Source: Paenibacillus sp. SYP-B3998 (GTDB taxonomy: Bacteria > Bacillota > Bacilli > Paenibacillales > NBRC-103111). From it: a stretch of DNA of 64,000 nucleotides. The number at the start of each line of letters is the position of its first letter. The first letter of the stretch is position 1. Both the position numbers and the translations under genes were made by a program. Below the pieces are notes generated by a model that was given only the letters and a program-made list of their open reading frames with translations, was not told the origin of the DNA and searched no databases. Of this stretch, positions 26,283 to 35,494 are shown one piece after another. The DNA is taken from positions 62,001 to 126,000 of the forward strand of contig NZ_JAAIKC010000005.1 of the NCBI RefSeq assembly GCF_010820665.1. The letters run 5' to 3'.

Positions 26283-28028
26283 CTATTTGAACTTAAATTT
26301 ACTGATTAATTGCTGCAGATCACCCGCCATGTGAGACAGTGTGGCTGATAATCCGGTAACTTCCTCCATCGAAGCTAGCTGCTCCTCAGCAGCAGAAGCA
26401 ATGCTTTGCGAGTTATCTGAAGCGAGCTTTGCAATATTGGTAACATTCTCGCCGCTTGCTGAGATTTCCTGTACACTAGCTGATATTTGTTGCGTAATAC
26501 TCGCCAAATCTTCCGTTTGCTGCGAGATTTGACTGGTTAAAGTAGAAATGTCACTAAATCTTAGCTCGGTTTCTTTAGCGATTTCAAGCCCAGCTGAGAC
26601 TTCTGATTTTACTTTGCCCATCGTTTGAATTGATTGTTCCATATTTCTTTGCATTTCTTCGATTAACGTTGAAATTTGACCTGAGGAACGATTGGATTGA
26701 TCCGCTAGTTTTCTGACTTCTGAAGCTACAACAGAAAATCCGCGTCCATGTTCACCTGCACGGGCAGCCTCAATAGCCGCGTTCAATGCTAACAGGTTAG
26801 TTTGCGTAGAAATGTCTGTAATTACGTTTAACATTTCATTGATTTGTTGGGTCCGCTGTTCCAACAGTTTGATGACTTCATCGGATTCATTTACCGATTT
26901 ACTGATGGAATTCATTTGCTTAACCGTGTTTTGTACGGCGATCCCGCCTAGATCAGCGGTTTCTCTTGTATCCGCAGAAGATTCCGCAATCGTTGAAGAA
27001 CTTTCGGCGATACGCTGCATACCAACGGATATTTCCTCCAGAGAGGTTGTTGTTCTTTGCAGGGCGAATTGCTGTTCTTCGGCTCCATTCGCGGAATCTT
27101 GAATAGCTATCGTAATTTGTTCGGTAGCTTTGCTTGTTTGTTCGGCGCTTGTCGTTAAATCGCTAGATGAACTGGCAACCTGTTGAGAAGACACGTGGAC
27201 TTCGCTAATGAAATGTTTCATATTATGGATCATGTTGTTGAAGTCTTTGGCCAATTCGCCAACCTCATCCTTGGAACTAACTTTAGCCTCTTCTACCGTA
27301 AAATCGCCAGTGGCAACTATATTTAGTTTCTTGGCAATGAGCTGAATCGGCTTAGTGAAGCGAGTTGAAACAAAAGCGGCAATGACAGTACCCACAAGAA
27401 TCGCAATGCTGCCGATAAGTAAAACAAGGTTTAATATATGCGTGGCTCCGCTGTTAAACTCGGAAAGATAGGCTCCTGAACCAACAATCCATCCCCAATG
27501 GGAATCCATCTCAACATAGGATATTTTAGATTCAATAACTGTCGAATTGGCTAACTTCCATTTATAAGTTAGGAATCCACCACCGCTTGTACCTATTCTA
27601 ACAATTTCTTTTCCCAGCATCACACCGTCTTCGGTCTTAACATCCGTTAAGTTTGTTCCCTCATTAGAAGGATTCATAACAGAAATTGCATCCTTATTGG
27701 CAGCCCAAGGGTATCCTGTTTTACCAACCGTATATTCAGGTTTGATCGTACGAGCATTTTTCTCATTCTTTTTGCCTAGCAACTCTTGTCGAACTCTCTC
27801 TTGCGCATCTTCGAGGGTAAGCTTACCCTCCTCTACTTGTGCATTCATGACATTAATCATTCCGATAACAGACTTTACGCTTTGTTTAAGTTGACTTTTC
27901 CCTACTTCGTCTAATTTAGCCTTTGAAGACTGGTACGTACTTATTCCAATAACGACTGTGGGGACCAGTAGAATAAATAGGCAGAGAATAATTAGCTTTG
28001 TTCTTAGTGATTTTAACCGAAATTTCAT
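26283..28028 (-). CDS. Methyl-accepting chemotaxis protein with a single Cache domain
   Basis: A 581-residue membrane chemoreceptor. Transmembrane helices lie at about 10-30 and 195-220. The outer part (about 35-190) is an sCache_2-type ligand domain ([20 protein letters not shown] and [17 protein letters not shown]). A HAMP domain follows the second helix ([20 protein letters not shown]), and the signalling domain includes the conserved hairpin tip with [20 protein letters not shown] and [10 protein letters not shown], where CheA and CheW bind. The ATG with AGGAGG 9 bases before it is chosen over an upstream ATG with no ribosome binding site. The ligand may be an organic acid, as for many sCache_2 domains. 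Confidence 0.93.
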   Translation of the reverse strand: MKFRLKSLRTKLIILCLFILLVPTVVIGISTYQSSKAKLDEVGKSQLKQSVKSVIGMINVMNAQVEEGKLTLEDAQERVRQELLGKKNEKNARTIKPEYTVGKTGYPWAANKDAISVMNPSNEGTNLTDVKTEDGVMLGKEIVRIGTSGGGFLTYKWKLANSTVIESKISYVEMDSHWGWIVGSGAYLSEFNSGATHILNLVLLIGSIAILVGTVIAAFVSTRFTKPIQLIAKKLNIVATGDFTVEEAKVSSKDEVGELAKDFNNMIHNMKHFISEVHVSSQQVASSSSDLTTSAEQTSKATEQITIAIQDSANGAEEQQFALQRTTTSLEEISVGMQRIAESSSTIAESSADTRETADLGGIAVQNTVKQMNSISKSVNESDEVIKLLEQRTQQINEMLNVITDISTQTNLLALNAAIEAARAGEHGRGFSVVASEVRKLADQSNRSSGQISTLIEEMQRNMEQSIQTMGKVKSEVSAGLEIAKETELRFSDISTLTSQISQQTEDLASITQQISASVQEISASGENVTNIAKLASDNSQSIASAAEEQLASMEEVTGLSATLSHMAGDLQQLISKFKFK

Positions 28029-28220
28029 GTGAAGAATCCTCCTATAGTAGTAAACAAGTTGTCTATTCTTCATATATCGGTCATGCTAACGGCAAAGCTT
28101 AGTAAAAATGCTGGAATAGAAGCAAAAAAATCTAACAATTTTCTTTTTTTAAATGTATCAGTACGTATGGTGGTTGTTGATGAAGCTGTTGACAGGAAAG
28201 CTTAGAAACATTATTATGTA

Positions 28221-28238
28221 TGTTAGTGATAACTAACA
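28221..28238 (+). promoter_or_regulatory. TetR operator candidate upstream of the tetR-like gene
   Basis: TGTTAGTGATAACTAACA is a perfect inverted repeat (7-bp arms, GATA spacer) 20 bases before the GTG start of the TetR gene. A near copy lies before the efflux gene at 28852-28869, which supports negative autoregulation together with control of the pump. Confidence 0.75.
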
Positions 28239-28257
28239 TTTTGAAAGAAGTGAAATC

Positions 28258-28836
28258 GTGGGAAATAATGAATTAAGCACCTCAGATAAGATTCTTGCTG
28301 CCGCCATAGCGTTGTTTGAAGAAGCGGGATTCAAGTCCGTAACGATGAAAGATATTGCATTAGCTTCAGGAGTTAGTGAGATGACAGTGTTTAGGCATTT
28401 TGGAACAAAAAATGGTGTATTAGAAGCAGCTATTAACAAGTACTCTTATGTCCAACCGATGAAGAAGCTATTCGAGGAACAGATCGTCTGGGATTTACAT
28501 AAAGATTTATTATTAGTCGCCAAAACGTACCATGAATCCATGCATAGAAATCGATCCGTTATTTTCATTGCTGTGCAGGAGCGGAACACGATGCCCTGGA
28601 TTTCAGAACTTGTTTATGAAATTCCCAAACAATTGAAAGAACTGTTAGGTGGTTACTTTCGCGAAATGCGGGAAAAAGGAGAGCTGATCGATACCGATCC
28701 AGAAGCCCAAGCGGTTGCTTTTATGACCATGAACCATGGATACTTTTCAGCTCATAATCCCAATATTAAGGCTATAACAGAGGATGTATTTATCGCGAAT
28801 TCTGTACAAACGTTCGCTAGGGGGCTAAAGCCCTAA
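28258..28836 (+). CDS. TetR-family regulator of the adjacent efflux pump
   Basis: A 192-residue repressor-type protein. The N-terminal helix-turn-helix reads ILAAAIALFEEAGFKSVTMK, DIALASGVSEMTVFRHFGTK, then NGVLEAAINKY; the rest is a variable helical ligand domain. The GTG start has GAAAGAAGTG upstream. The gene has a matching inverted repeat in front of it and in front of the next gene, so it probably represses itself and the DHA2 transporter until a drug or metabolite binds. Confidence 0.93.
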   Translation: MGNNELSTSDKILAAAIALFEEAGFKSVTMKDIALASGVSEMTVFRHFGTKNGVLEAAINKYSYVQPMKKLFEEQIVWDLHKDLLLVAKTYHESMHRNRSVIFIAVQERNTMPWISELVYEIPKQLKELLGGYFREMREKGELIDTDPEAQAVAFMTMNHGYFSAHNPNIKAITEDVFIANSVQTFARGLKP

Positions 28837-28843
28837 TTTTTTT
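28818..28843 (+). terminator. Intrinsic terminator between tetR-like gene and efflux gene
   Basis: GGGCT-AA-AGCCC with flanking TAG/CTA forms a compact hairpin that overlaps the tetR-like stop and is followed by TTTTTTTG. It means the pump is mainly transcribed from its own promoter, which overlaps the second operator. Confidence 0.7.
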
Positions 28844-28851
28844 GTTTATTA

Positions 28852-28869
28852 TGTTAGTTATCAATAACA
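28852..28869 (+). promoter_or_regulatory. TetR operator candidate upstream of the efflux gene
   Basis: TGTTAGTTATCAATAACA agrees with the upstream operator at 15 of 18 positions and lies 19 bases before the pump start, just before the GGAGG ribosome binding site. Binding here would block transcription of the transporter gene. Confidence 0.7.
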
Positions 28870-28888
28870 AACATTGGAGGAATAGACG

Positions 28889-30295
28889 ATGAAAAGACAA
28901 CATACTGTTGATAAACCGGATGTGGCCGATAAGCTGCTTCGCGTTCTGTTCTTTACACTTATTATTTCGGTTATGAATGCATCGATGTATAATGTGGTTC
29001 TCCCAAGGATTCGCTTGGACTTTCATCTTTCGGCCTCTCAAGTGAGTTGGGTGGTCACTGGATATTTGATTATTTATGCAGTAGGCGCGGTCATGTATGG
29101 AAAACTTGCGGATAAGTATAAGCTGAAAAATCTGCTGACCTTTGGGTTAACTTTTTTTGCCCTTGGGTCATTAATGGGAATGATAGCAAGTGAATATTGG
29201 ATGCTAATTGCCGGGCGTATGATGCAAGCTGCAGGGGCAGCGGTTATTCCAGCTATTGCTATGATTATTCCTATTCGGTATTTCTCACCAGAGAAGAGAG
29301 GGCTAGCCTTAGGAACAAGTGCGGTCGGTATGGCGCTAGGAAATGCATTGGCCCCGATCGTTGGGGGATTAGTTACAAGTGTGGGGAACTGGCGTGTTCT
29401 CTTCGGGCTGTCCATCATCATTCTTTTGACGTTACCGTTCTTTAGGAAGTACTTGGGGGATGAACAAAGGAACACAGGTCGCATCGACTACTTGGGTGGC
29501 GTCTTACTGGGCGGGACGGTGTCCTTACTCATGCTGAGTATTACGTATGGGAATTCAATGTTCTTAATATTCGGTCTTGTTCTGTTCGTTCTTTTTATCC
29601 TGCGAATTCGATTTGCAGTGGAACCTTTTATAGAACTCGGACTTTTTCGAAATAAAGCCTACACGATGGGACTAATAATCACATTAATTAACACCGGCGT
29701 GGTTATGGGTATTCCATTCCTAACTCCTCAGTTGTTGGCAAATGTTAACCAGTTGTCCCCTGCCAGTATAGGATTCGTTATGTTCCCTGCGGCTCTTGCT
29801 TCGGCTCTCATGGGAAGAAGAGGAGGGAAGTTGGCTGACGCAAAAGGAAATTCATTGCTCGTCTATACAGCAATCTCTCTACTGCTTGCCTGCTTTACGT
29901 TGTTATCCCTCTTTGCAGGCATGTCACCCATTTATATCATGTTGATCCTAATCCTCGGTAACTTGGGGCAAACCTTCATGCAAATTTCACTATCGAATAC
30001 GATTTCGCAAACCCTTGTTAAAGAGCAGGTTGGAGTCGGAATGGGGCTATTTTCAATGAACATATTTATTGCCGGGGCTATATCGACGGTGGTTATTGGT
30101 AAAATACTGGATTTTGATGCGTCATCAACACAATGGAATCCTTTTTTGTTAAATAGATCTGGCTTGGTGTACAGTAACATCTTTGTCGTCTGTGCCGTGC
30201 TAGTTTGTATCCTGTTACTTTTATATTATTTGCAGTTTGGGCTTTCGGATGCAAGGAGGGCACGGAATAAGTCGCAGCCGCAGTTGACTCTATAG
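28889..30295 (+). CDS. DHA2-type MFS drug efflux transporter
   Basis: A 468-residue membrane protein with about 14 hydrophobic helices, as in the DHA2 (14-TMS) drug:H+ antiporter family that includes TetL and QacA. Motifs are SMYNVVLPRIRLDFHLS in helix 1 (motif D1-like), YGKLADKYKLKNLL (motif A), RMMQAAGAAVIPAIAMIIP (motif B region with Arg) and AVGMALGNALAPIVGG (motif C of antiporters). It should expel a toxic organic compound with proton influx. The context of a dedicated TetR gene and shared operators supports drug-inducible expression. Confidence 0.9.
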   Translation: MKRQHTVDKPDVADKLLRVLFFTLIISVMNASMYNVVLPRIRLDFHLSASQVSWVVTGYLIIYAVGAVMYGKLADKYKLKNLLTFGLTFFALGSLMGMIASEYWMLIAGRMMQAAGAAVIPAIAMIIPIRYFSPEKRGLALGTSAVGMALGNALAPIVGGLVTSVGNWRVLFGLSIIILLTLPFFRKYLGDEQRNTGRIDYLGGVLLGGTVSLLMLSITYGNSMFLIFGLVLFVLFILRIRFAVEPFIELGLFRNKAYTMGLIITLINTGVVMGIPFLTPQLLANVNQLSPASIGFVMFPAALASALMGRRGGKLADAKGNSLLVYTAISLLLACFTLLSLFAGMSPIYIMLILILGNLGQTFMQISLSNTISQTLVKEQVGVGMGLFSMNIFIAGAISTVVIGKILDFDASSTQWNPFLLNRSGLVYSNIFVVCAVLVCILLLLYYLQFGLSDARRARNKSQPQLTL

Positions 30296-30311
30296 TCAAA
30301 GAAAATCAACT

Positions 30312-30345
30312 AAAACCGTTGGAAAGGAACATTCCCAACGGTTTT
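30312..30345. terminator. Bidirectional terminator between efflux gene and siderophore operon
   Basis: AAAACCGTTGG and CCAACGGTTTT form an 11-bp stem with a 12-base loop; T runs occur on both strands. It ends the two convergent units. Confidence 0.88.
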
Positions 30346-30379
30346 TATCTGTAATTCTACAAATTCTCAGCCATACCTC

Positions 30380-31387
30380 TTATTTCTTCAACAATAAATA
30401 CATAAAATAAGGCGCCCCAATCAAGGCGACCATAATACCTGCTGGAATGCCATCAGGGTCGAAGATATTGCGTCCAATGGTATCTGCAAATAATAATAGC
30501 CATCCACCAATCAGAATGGCGACTGGAATGAATAATTGGTTTCTAGGTCCAACTAAAGCTTTTGCGATATGTGGAGCCATGAGTCCAATAAATGCAATTC
30601 CCCCTGTGACAGATACGGCAGAAGCTGCCAGAGCTACGGCTGTTAGAAGTAAAACGACGCGCTCCTTTTCAATCGATACCCCAACGCCGATGGCGACGGG
30701 TTCGCCCAGTCCAAGGAGATTCAAACGATTTGCTTTGTATAAAGTAAATGGAATGAGCAGGGCCAGCCACGGAACAATGGCCCAAATAAAGGGCCAGTCA
30801 GCTCCCCAAATGCTCCCAGCTAACCATTTTGAAATAAAATCGACCTTTGTACGTTCAGCAGATGAGATGATAACAACCATAATTCCGGAAAGGGCCATTG
30901 AAAACCCGACCCCAATGAGCACTAATCTTACGGGCTGAAGGCCAACTTTTCTGTTATACGAGAGTGCGTAGATCAGGCATGCCGTGATTAAGGCCCCTAT
31001 AAATGCGACAAGCGGTAGCAGATACACAAATGAGCCTGCATGGATAGGGAAAAACAAAAAGAAAACAGCAATGGCAACGCCAGCTCCAGAGTTGATACCT
31101 ATAATACCTGGATCGGCTAAATCGTTTTGTGTAATCCCTTGTAAAATAGCGCCAGATAGTGCAAGGCCCATCCCTGCTAGCAAGGTAATCATGATTCGTG
31201 GTAATCGAACGGAAAATAAAACGAAATGCTCTTTAAACGTACCTTGACCGAGAAGGGTGGGGAGCAGTCTGTCATAGGATAAAGAGGAATACCCCATCCC
31301 CATTCCGAGAACGATCGTAATCACTATCAGCGCTAGTGCGCCACCTACTAGGAGTCGTTGTTTTTTTATTAAAGCAGGATGAATCAT
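30380..31387 (-). CDS. FecCD-family siderophore ABC permease (second permease)
   Basis: A 335-residue inner-membrane permease of the BtuC/FecCD family with about nine to ten helices. Family motifs are VRLPRIMITLLAGMGLALSG, LQGITQNDLADPGIIGINSG and TGGIAFIGLMAPHIAKALVG (the ATPase-contacting L-loop region). It is the last gene of the operon and overlaps the stop of the first permease by four bases, so it is translationally coupled. Together they form the heterodimeric channel for a ferric siderophore. Confidence 0.93.
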   Translation of the reverse strand: MIHPALIKKQRLLVGGALALIVITIVLGMGMGYSSLSYDRLLPTLLGQGTFKEHFVLFSVRLPRIMITLLAGMGLALSGAILQGITQNDLADPGIIGINSGAGVAIAVFFLFFPIHAGSFVYLLPLVAFIGALITACLIYALSYNRKVGLQPVRLVLIGVGFSMALSGIMVVIISSAERTKVDFISKWLAGSIWGADWPFIWAIVPWLALLIPFTLYKANRLNLLGLGEPVAIGVGVSIEKERVVLLLTAVALAASAVSVTGGIAFIGLMAPHIAKALVGPRNQLFIPVAILIGGWLLLFADTIGRNIFDPDGIPAGIMVALIGAPYFMYLLLKK

Positions 31388-32403
31388 GAGAAGGCTTTTC
31401 CTCCTTTACGCTCGATTAACAGGAAGAAAGGTAGACCCATCATGGCAACAATTGCGGCCACAGGCGTTTCATAGGGAGAATTGATCGTACGTGCAAGCGT
31501 ATCGGCAAACAGCATGAAAGTAGCTCCTAAAATCGCTGACATTGGAATAATGAAACGATAATCTGTTCCAACAACGGCTCGAACGATATGGGGAATCAAT
31601 AGACCGATAAATGCCATATTCCCGACTAGCGCAACAGAGGCACCGGCAAGTATGACAACAATGATAAAAAGAATCGTCTTAATTTGCAGCGTCTTTTGGC
31701 CTAATCCAACGGCAACTTCCTCACTTAAGCTAAGGATAGTAAGCTGTTTGGAGAGAATAAAGGAAATAAGCGTACCGATGATAATGATTGGAGCAATGGC
31801 TTGGAGCTGGCCCCAAGAAGTACCGATCATTCCTCCAGCTGTCCACATGGACACATCTTTTGAAATCTTGAAGTAAATGCCGATACCTTCTGAAATTGCA
31901 TAGAGGAACGCAGAAACAGAGGCTCCGGCCAACACAATACGAAGAGGGGAGAAGCCGCCTTTCTTCATTGCGCCGATCCCGAAGACCATTGTCGCACCTA
32001 TGGCAGCTCCAATAAAACAAGCAATCATAATCCCAAAGTAATTGGCGGATGGGATGAATGCAATCGTACACGCGAGCGCGGCATTGGCTCCGGCAGTTAA
32101 ACCAAGTAAGCCTGGGTCAGCCAGCGGGTTTCTCGTCATTCCTTGCATGATGGCACCGGAAACCGCCAGTGCGGCCCCAACAAAAATTCCTGCAACTTCA
32201 CGCGGCAAACGAATCTCACGGATGATGGAAATTTGATCGCCGGAGGCAGATGAGGTTAGAGCTAGCCATACATCTTGGAAGGTAGTGTCTGCTGCTCCGA
32301 ACACCATGGCAAGAACAAACATACCCACAAACACAAGGATTCCAGCAATTAGTTTATATCCATAGGGGATGGAACGTTGATTTTGTGTATTCATCAGTCT
32401 CAT
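31384..32403 (-). CDS. FecCD-family siderophore ABC permease (first permease)
   Basis: A 339-residue paralogue of the next permease. IREIRLPREVAGIFVGAALA, VSGAIMQGMTRNPLADPGLL and GNMAFIGLLIPHIVRAVVG are the family signatures. About nine membrane helices are seen. The gene is separated from the binding-protein gene by a strong RNA hairpin, so it is probably expressed at a lower level from the same transcript. The closest known analogues by layout are the FeuBC- and YfiZ/YfhA-type iron importers of Bacillus. Confidence 0.93.
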   Translation of the reverse strand: MRLMNTQNQRSIPYGYKLIAGILVFVGMFVLAMVFGAADTTFQDVWLALTSSASGDQISIIREIRLPREVAGIFVGAALAVSGAIMQGMTRNPLADPGLLGLTAGANAALACTIAFIPSANYFGIMIACFIGAAIGATMVFGIGAMKKGGFSPLRIVLAGASVSAFLYAISEGIGIYFKISKDVSMWTAGGMIGTSWGQLQAIAPIIIIGTLISFILSKQLTILSLSEEVAVGLGQKTLQIKTILFIIVVILAGASVALVGNMAFIGLLIPHIVRAVVGTDYRFIIPMSAILGATFMLFADTLARTINSPYETPVAAIVAMMGLPFFLLIERKGGKAFS

Positions 32404-32421
32404 CTTTTCTTTGTATAAGAT

Positions 32422-32454
32422 AAGGAGGAATTCTCAATGAAAGAATTCCTCCTT
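32422..32454 (-). promoter_or_regulatory. Intercistronic hairpin between binding protein and permease genes
   Basis: AAGGAGGAATTCT and AGAATTCCTCCTT form a 13-bp perfect stem with a 7-base loop and no T tail after it on the coding strand. Such hairpins often protect the 3' end of the binding-protein part of the mRNA. One arm read on the minus strand also contains AAGGAGGAAT, a ribosome-binding-like sequence. Confidence 0.65.
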
Positions 32455-32461
32455 TGTAGCT

Positions 32462-33385
32462 TTATTTACCTAGTAAGTTTTTAATGAAGTATTCAAGTTG
32501 GTAATCTAGGGTTAGTGGATCATTGAAGTAGAATTCTTTCGCATTTACTTCAAATAATTGTTTGTTTTTAACAGCGGGCATGTTTTTGTACGTATCTGTT
32601 TGTTGGAATGAATTATCAGCATCCGGGTTTTTACTGAGAATGACATAGTCACCTGCATATTGAGGAAGAACCTCTAAGGACAAGGCATAGAAACCGTCTT
32701 TTAAAGCCATTTCTTTCACTTTTTTAGGCATCTCCAGCTTCATTTCCTGATAAAGAATTTCGGTGCCGCGGCCCCAGTTGTTCCCGAAGACGTAGAGCTG
32801 TTTGTCGGAGCTTTCAATGACAGAAATTGTTTTGTCAGCCCCAATTTTCGCCTTAATGTCCTCTCCAGCTTTCTGTGCTCGTTTTTTGAAGTCATCAATC
32901 CAAGTTTTAGCTTCTTTCTCTTTATTCAAAAGTTTGCCGATCTCTAGTTGTTGGGTTAGATAGTCTACCTTTGCGTATGTATATGTCACAGTAGGAGCAA
33001 TCTGTTTTAATTTATCAATGTTTTTAGTATCGGAGAGGCCGATGATTAGATCAGGCTTTAATTCGATAATTTTTTCTAAGCTTTCATCGGATACCTCTTG
33101 AACATCTTTTAATGCTTTCTCAAAGCGCGGATTCATTTTCGACCAAGAGTCTACACCGACAAGCTTTACATTTAGAGCCATTACGTTCCCTGTGAAAGAT
33201 GAGAGGACCACGACGCGCTGTGGATTGCTCGGAACATCAATGGGACCATTTTCAGACTGGTAGGTAATTGTTGTTGCTTTATTCTCAGCCTTAGTTGGGT
33301 TGCTCTCTTGTTTGGTTGTTGCGCTATTGCAGGCACTAATTGTTAAGACGATCAATAGTAGGAATGGAACGAGTAGTTTTTTCAT
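32462..33385 (-). CDS. Siderophore-binding lipoprotein of an iron ABC importer
   Basis: A 307-residue class III substrate-binding protein. The lipobox TISACNS puts the lipidated Cys near position 19. Family features are YQSENGPIDVPSNPQRVVVL, the central long helix region, and ELKPDLIIGLSD; the fold is that of FeuA/FhuD/YfiY. It captures a ferric siderophore outside the membrane and hands it to the two FecCD permeases. Only four bases separate it from the ATPase gene, and its ribosome binding site AAAGGGAG lies inside the ATPase 3' end. Confidence 0.93.
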   Translation of the reverse strand: MKKLLVPFLLLIVLTISACNSATTKQESNPTKAENKATTITYQSENGPIDVPSNPQRVVVLSSFTGNVMALNVKLVGVDSWSKMNPRFEKALKDVQEVSDESLEKIIELKPDLIIGLSDTKNIDKLKQIAPTVTYTYAKVDYLTQQLEIGKLLNKEKEAKTWIDDFKKRAQKAGEDIKAKIGADKTISVIESSDKQLYVFGNNWGRGTEILYQEMKLEMPKKVKEMALKDGFYALSLEVLPQYAGDYVILSKNPDADNSFQQTDTYKNMPAVKNKQLFEVNAKEFYFNDPLTLDYQLEYFIKNLLGK

Positions 33386-33389
33386 GCTG

Positions 33390-34181
33390 TTAGTCTCCCT
33401 TTAATAAATTGTATGTGAAACACATTGGTTTGTTGGTTCGAGGATCGCGTCCGATTTCCGCATCAATATGGAACACTTGCTTTAATACCTCATGCGTCAT
33501 TACTTCTTCGCAGCTTCCTGCCTTCACGATTTCGCCGTCCTTTAAAGCGATTATATAGTCAGCAAAACGAGCAGCCTGATTTAAATCATGAAGCACCATG
33601 ACAATGGTACGTTCCTGTTCCAGATTTAATTTCTGCAAAAGCTCCAGAACCTCTAATTGATGTGCCAAATCCAAATAGGTTGTAGGCTCATCTAGGAAAA
33701 TAATTTCTGTCTCTTGTGCAAGCGCCATAGCGATCCAAACGCGTTGTCGTTGACCTCCCGATAGCGCATCGACGGGCCGATACTTAAAGTCTTTGGTTCC
33801 AGTGACTTCAAGTGCCCAATCGATTACCTCATAATCCCTCTTCGCTAAGCGGCCGAAGCCTGTTTGATACGGAAAGCGACCATAAGAGACTAGTTCACCC
33901 ACGGTTAACCCGCTTGCACTCTCTGGTGCTTGTGGTAGAATAGCCATCTTCCTAGCCAGTATTTTTGTACTTTCTTTTGTAATAAGCTCTCCATCTAGAA
34001 TGATGGATCCAGAATGATGCGAGATAATGCGAGTGGTTGCTTTTAATAGCGTGGATTTCCCGCAGCCGTTTGCCCCGATAATTGTAGTGATTTTTTTATC
34101 TGGAAACTCTACACTGAGATTTTTGACAATTAAACGTTCACCATAACCAATGTTTAGTTCATCTGTATATAGGCGAACCAT
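33390..34181 (-). CDS. Siderophore ABC transporter ATP-binding protein
   Basis: A 263-residue ATPase, first gene of the operon. Walker A is IGANGCGKSTLL, the Q-loop is MAILPQAPES, the signature is LSGGQRQRVWIAMALAQ, Walker B is IIFLDEPTTYLDLAHQ and the switch His is VLHDLNQAARFAD; this is the FepC/FhuC/YusV group. The gene has GGAGGT before the ATG and a Fur-type box 44 bases upstream. Having the ATPase first is unusual beside the more common binding-protein-first order. Confidence 0.93.
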   Translation of the reverse strand: MVRLYTDELNIGYGERLIVKNLSVEFPDKKITTIIGANGCGKSTLLKATTRIISHHSGSIILDGELITKESTKILARKMAILPQAPESASGLTVGELVSYGRFPYQTGFGRLAKRDYEVIDWALEVTGTKDFKYRPVDALSGGQRQRVWIAMALAQETEIIFLDEPTTYLDLAHQLEVLELLQKLNLEQERTIVMVLHDLNQAARFADYIIALKDGEIVKAGSCEEVMTHEVLKQVFHIDAEIGRDPRTNKPMCFTYNLLKGD

Positions 34182-34224
34182 TATGTAACCTCCATGGATA
34201 AAAAATAAATGCGCAACTAGTTAG

Positions 34225-34239
34225 TGATAATGATTATCA
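34225..34239 (-). promoter_or_regulatory. Fur box of the siderophore operon
   Basis: TGATAATGATTATCA is a perfect 7-1-7 match to the Bacillus Fur consensus TGATAATNATTATCA. It lies between the divergent siderophore operon and the reductase gene, closer to the operon, and predicts repression by iron. Confidence 0.88.
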
Positions 34240-34331
34240 AAATCAACATATTACACACTTTAATGCCATGCATTTAATTTGTCAACATGTGCTTAAGATT
34301 GTAAAAGGGAAAGAAACGACGTATATTTAAT

Positions 34332-34346
34332 TGAGAATGATAATCA
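34332..34346 (+). promoter_or_regulatory. Fur-like box of the reductase gene
   Basis: TGAGAATGATAATCA matches the 7-1-7 Fur consensus at 13 of 15 positions and lies just before the ribosome binding site of the reductase gene. It indicates that the reductase is also induced when iron is scarce. Confidence 0.75.
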
Positions 34347-34374
34347 GTTACATTAATTGCTAAGGAGTGAGGAC

Positions 34375-35424
34375 ATGGAACAACAGGATCTATTTGATGT
34401 GACAATTATTGGGGGAGGCCCAGCAGGGCTGTACTCAGCTTTTTATAGTGGACTTAGAGAAATGAAGACAAAGCTTATTGAGTTTCAAACACAACTAGGA
34501 GGTAAAGTTCATGTATATCCTGAGAAAATGATTTGGGATGTTGGAGGGCATACGCCAATTCCAGGATCAATACTCATTGAAAAGCTTGTGGAGCAAGGAT
34601 TAACGTTTCATCCTGAAGTCGTGTTGAATGAAAAGGTAGAGTCGATCACGCGTAATGAAGAAGGTATTTTTGTATTAAAAGCAGCTTCGGGCCAAGAACA
34701 TTTTTCGAAAACGGTTATTGTGGCTGTTGGCGGGGGAATATTGAGTCCGCAGAGGCTAGAGATTGAAGGCGCGGAGAGATATGAGGTCTCGAATTTAAAT
34801 TATACCGTGAAGTCTTTAAAACGTTTCAAGGACAAGACGGTGATTATTTCAGGTGGGGGAAATTCTGCAATCGACTGGGCCAATGAATTAGAGCCAGTAG
34901 CCAAACAAGTTTATTTAACCTACAGAAAAGATGCGCTCACGGGCCATGAATCACAAGTAAAACAGCTAATGAACAGCTCTGTTGTTTGTTTCCTGAATAC
35001 GTCGATTACAAAATTAATCGCTTGCGCTAATCACGAGGCTATTGAACGTGTTGTACTGACAAATCATGAGACAGATGAGGTTACCTATCTGCCGATCGAT
35101 GAAGTAATTATTAATCATGGTTATGAACGAGACAGTACATTGCTGGAAAAAAGCGAATTGAATATTATGCTTGAAGATAATTTTTATATTTCAGGCAACT
35201 CCGCTAGCGAATCTTCGATAGATGGACTTTATGCTGCTGGGGATATTTTGAAGCACGATGGGAAATTGCATTTAATCGCTGGGGCATTCCAAGATGCAGC
35301 GAACGCTGTTAACAAAGCGAAGCAATATATTCAACCGGATGCAGAGAAGAGCGGCATGGTATCTTCGCATAATGAAGTTTTCAAAAAGCGTAATCGAGAA
35401 TTAGTTAAGCATATGATGAGCTAA
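34375..35424 (+). CDS. Thioredoxin-reductase-like ferredoxin/flavodoxin-NADP+ reductase
   Basis: A 349-residue flavoprotein of the type-2 FNR group (Bacillus YumC/YcgT-like). It has FAD motif IIGGGPAGLYSAFYSGLREM, the NADPH motif VIISGGGNSAIDWANEL and the second FAD motif GLYAAGDILKHD. The CxxC of true thioredoxin reductases is absent, as expected for this group. Iron control and divergence from the siderophore operon suggest that it supplies electrons to release iron from imported siderophore. The ATG with AAGGAGTGAGG just before it is chosen over a start six codons upstream. Confidence 0.9.
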   Translation: MEQQDLFDVTIIGGGPAGLYSAFYSGLREMKTKLIEFQTQLGGKVHVYPEKMIWDVGGHTPIPGSILIEKLVEQGLTFHPEVVLNEKVESITRNEEGIFVLKAASGQEHFSKTVIVAVGGGILSPQRLEIEGAERYEVSNLNYTVKSLKRFKDKTVIISGGGNSAIDWANELEPVAKQVYLTYRKDALTGHESQVKQLMNSSVVCFLNTSITKLIACANHEAIERVVLTNHETDEVTYLPIDEVIINHGYERDSTLLEKSELNIMLEDNFYISGNSASESSIDGLYAAGDILKHDGKLHLIAGAFQDAANAVNKAKQYIQPDAEKSGMVSSHNEVFKKRNRELVKHMMS

Positions 35425-35426
35425 TC

Positions 35427-35465
35427 GGGACAGCCCCTTCTACCGTTTCGTGGAGGGGCTGTTCC
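35427..35465. terminator. Hairpin between convergent genes
   Basis: GGGACAGCCCCT and AGGGGCTGTTCC form a stem of about 12 bp with one mismatch-like G-U pair. T runs are weak on the plus strand, so efficiency is uncertain. Confidence 0.65.
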
Positions 35466-35494
35466 TAAAACTATCGACCGATAGGATCGAAAAA

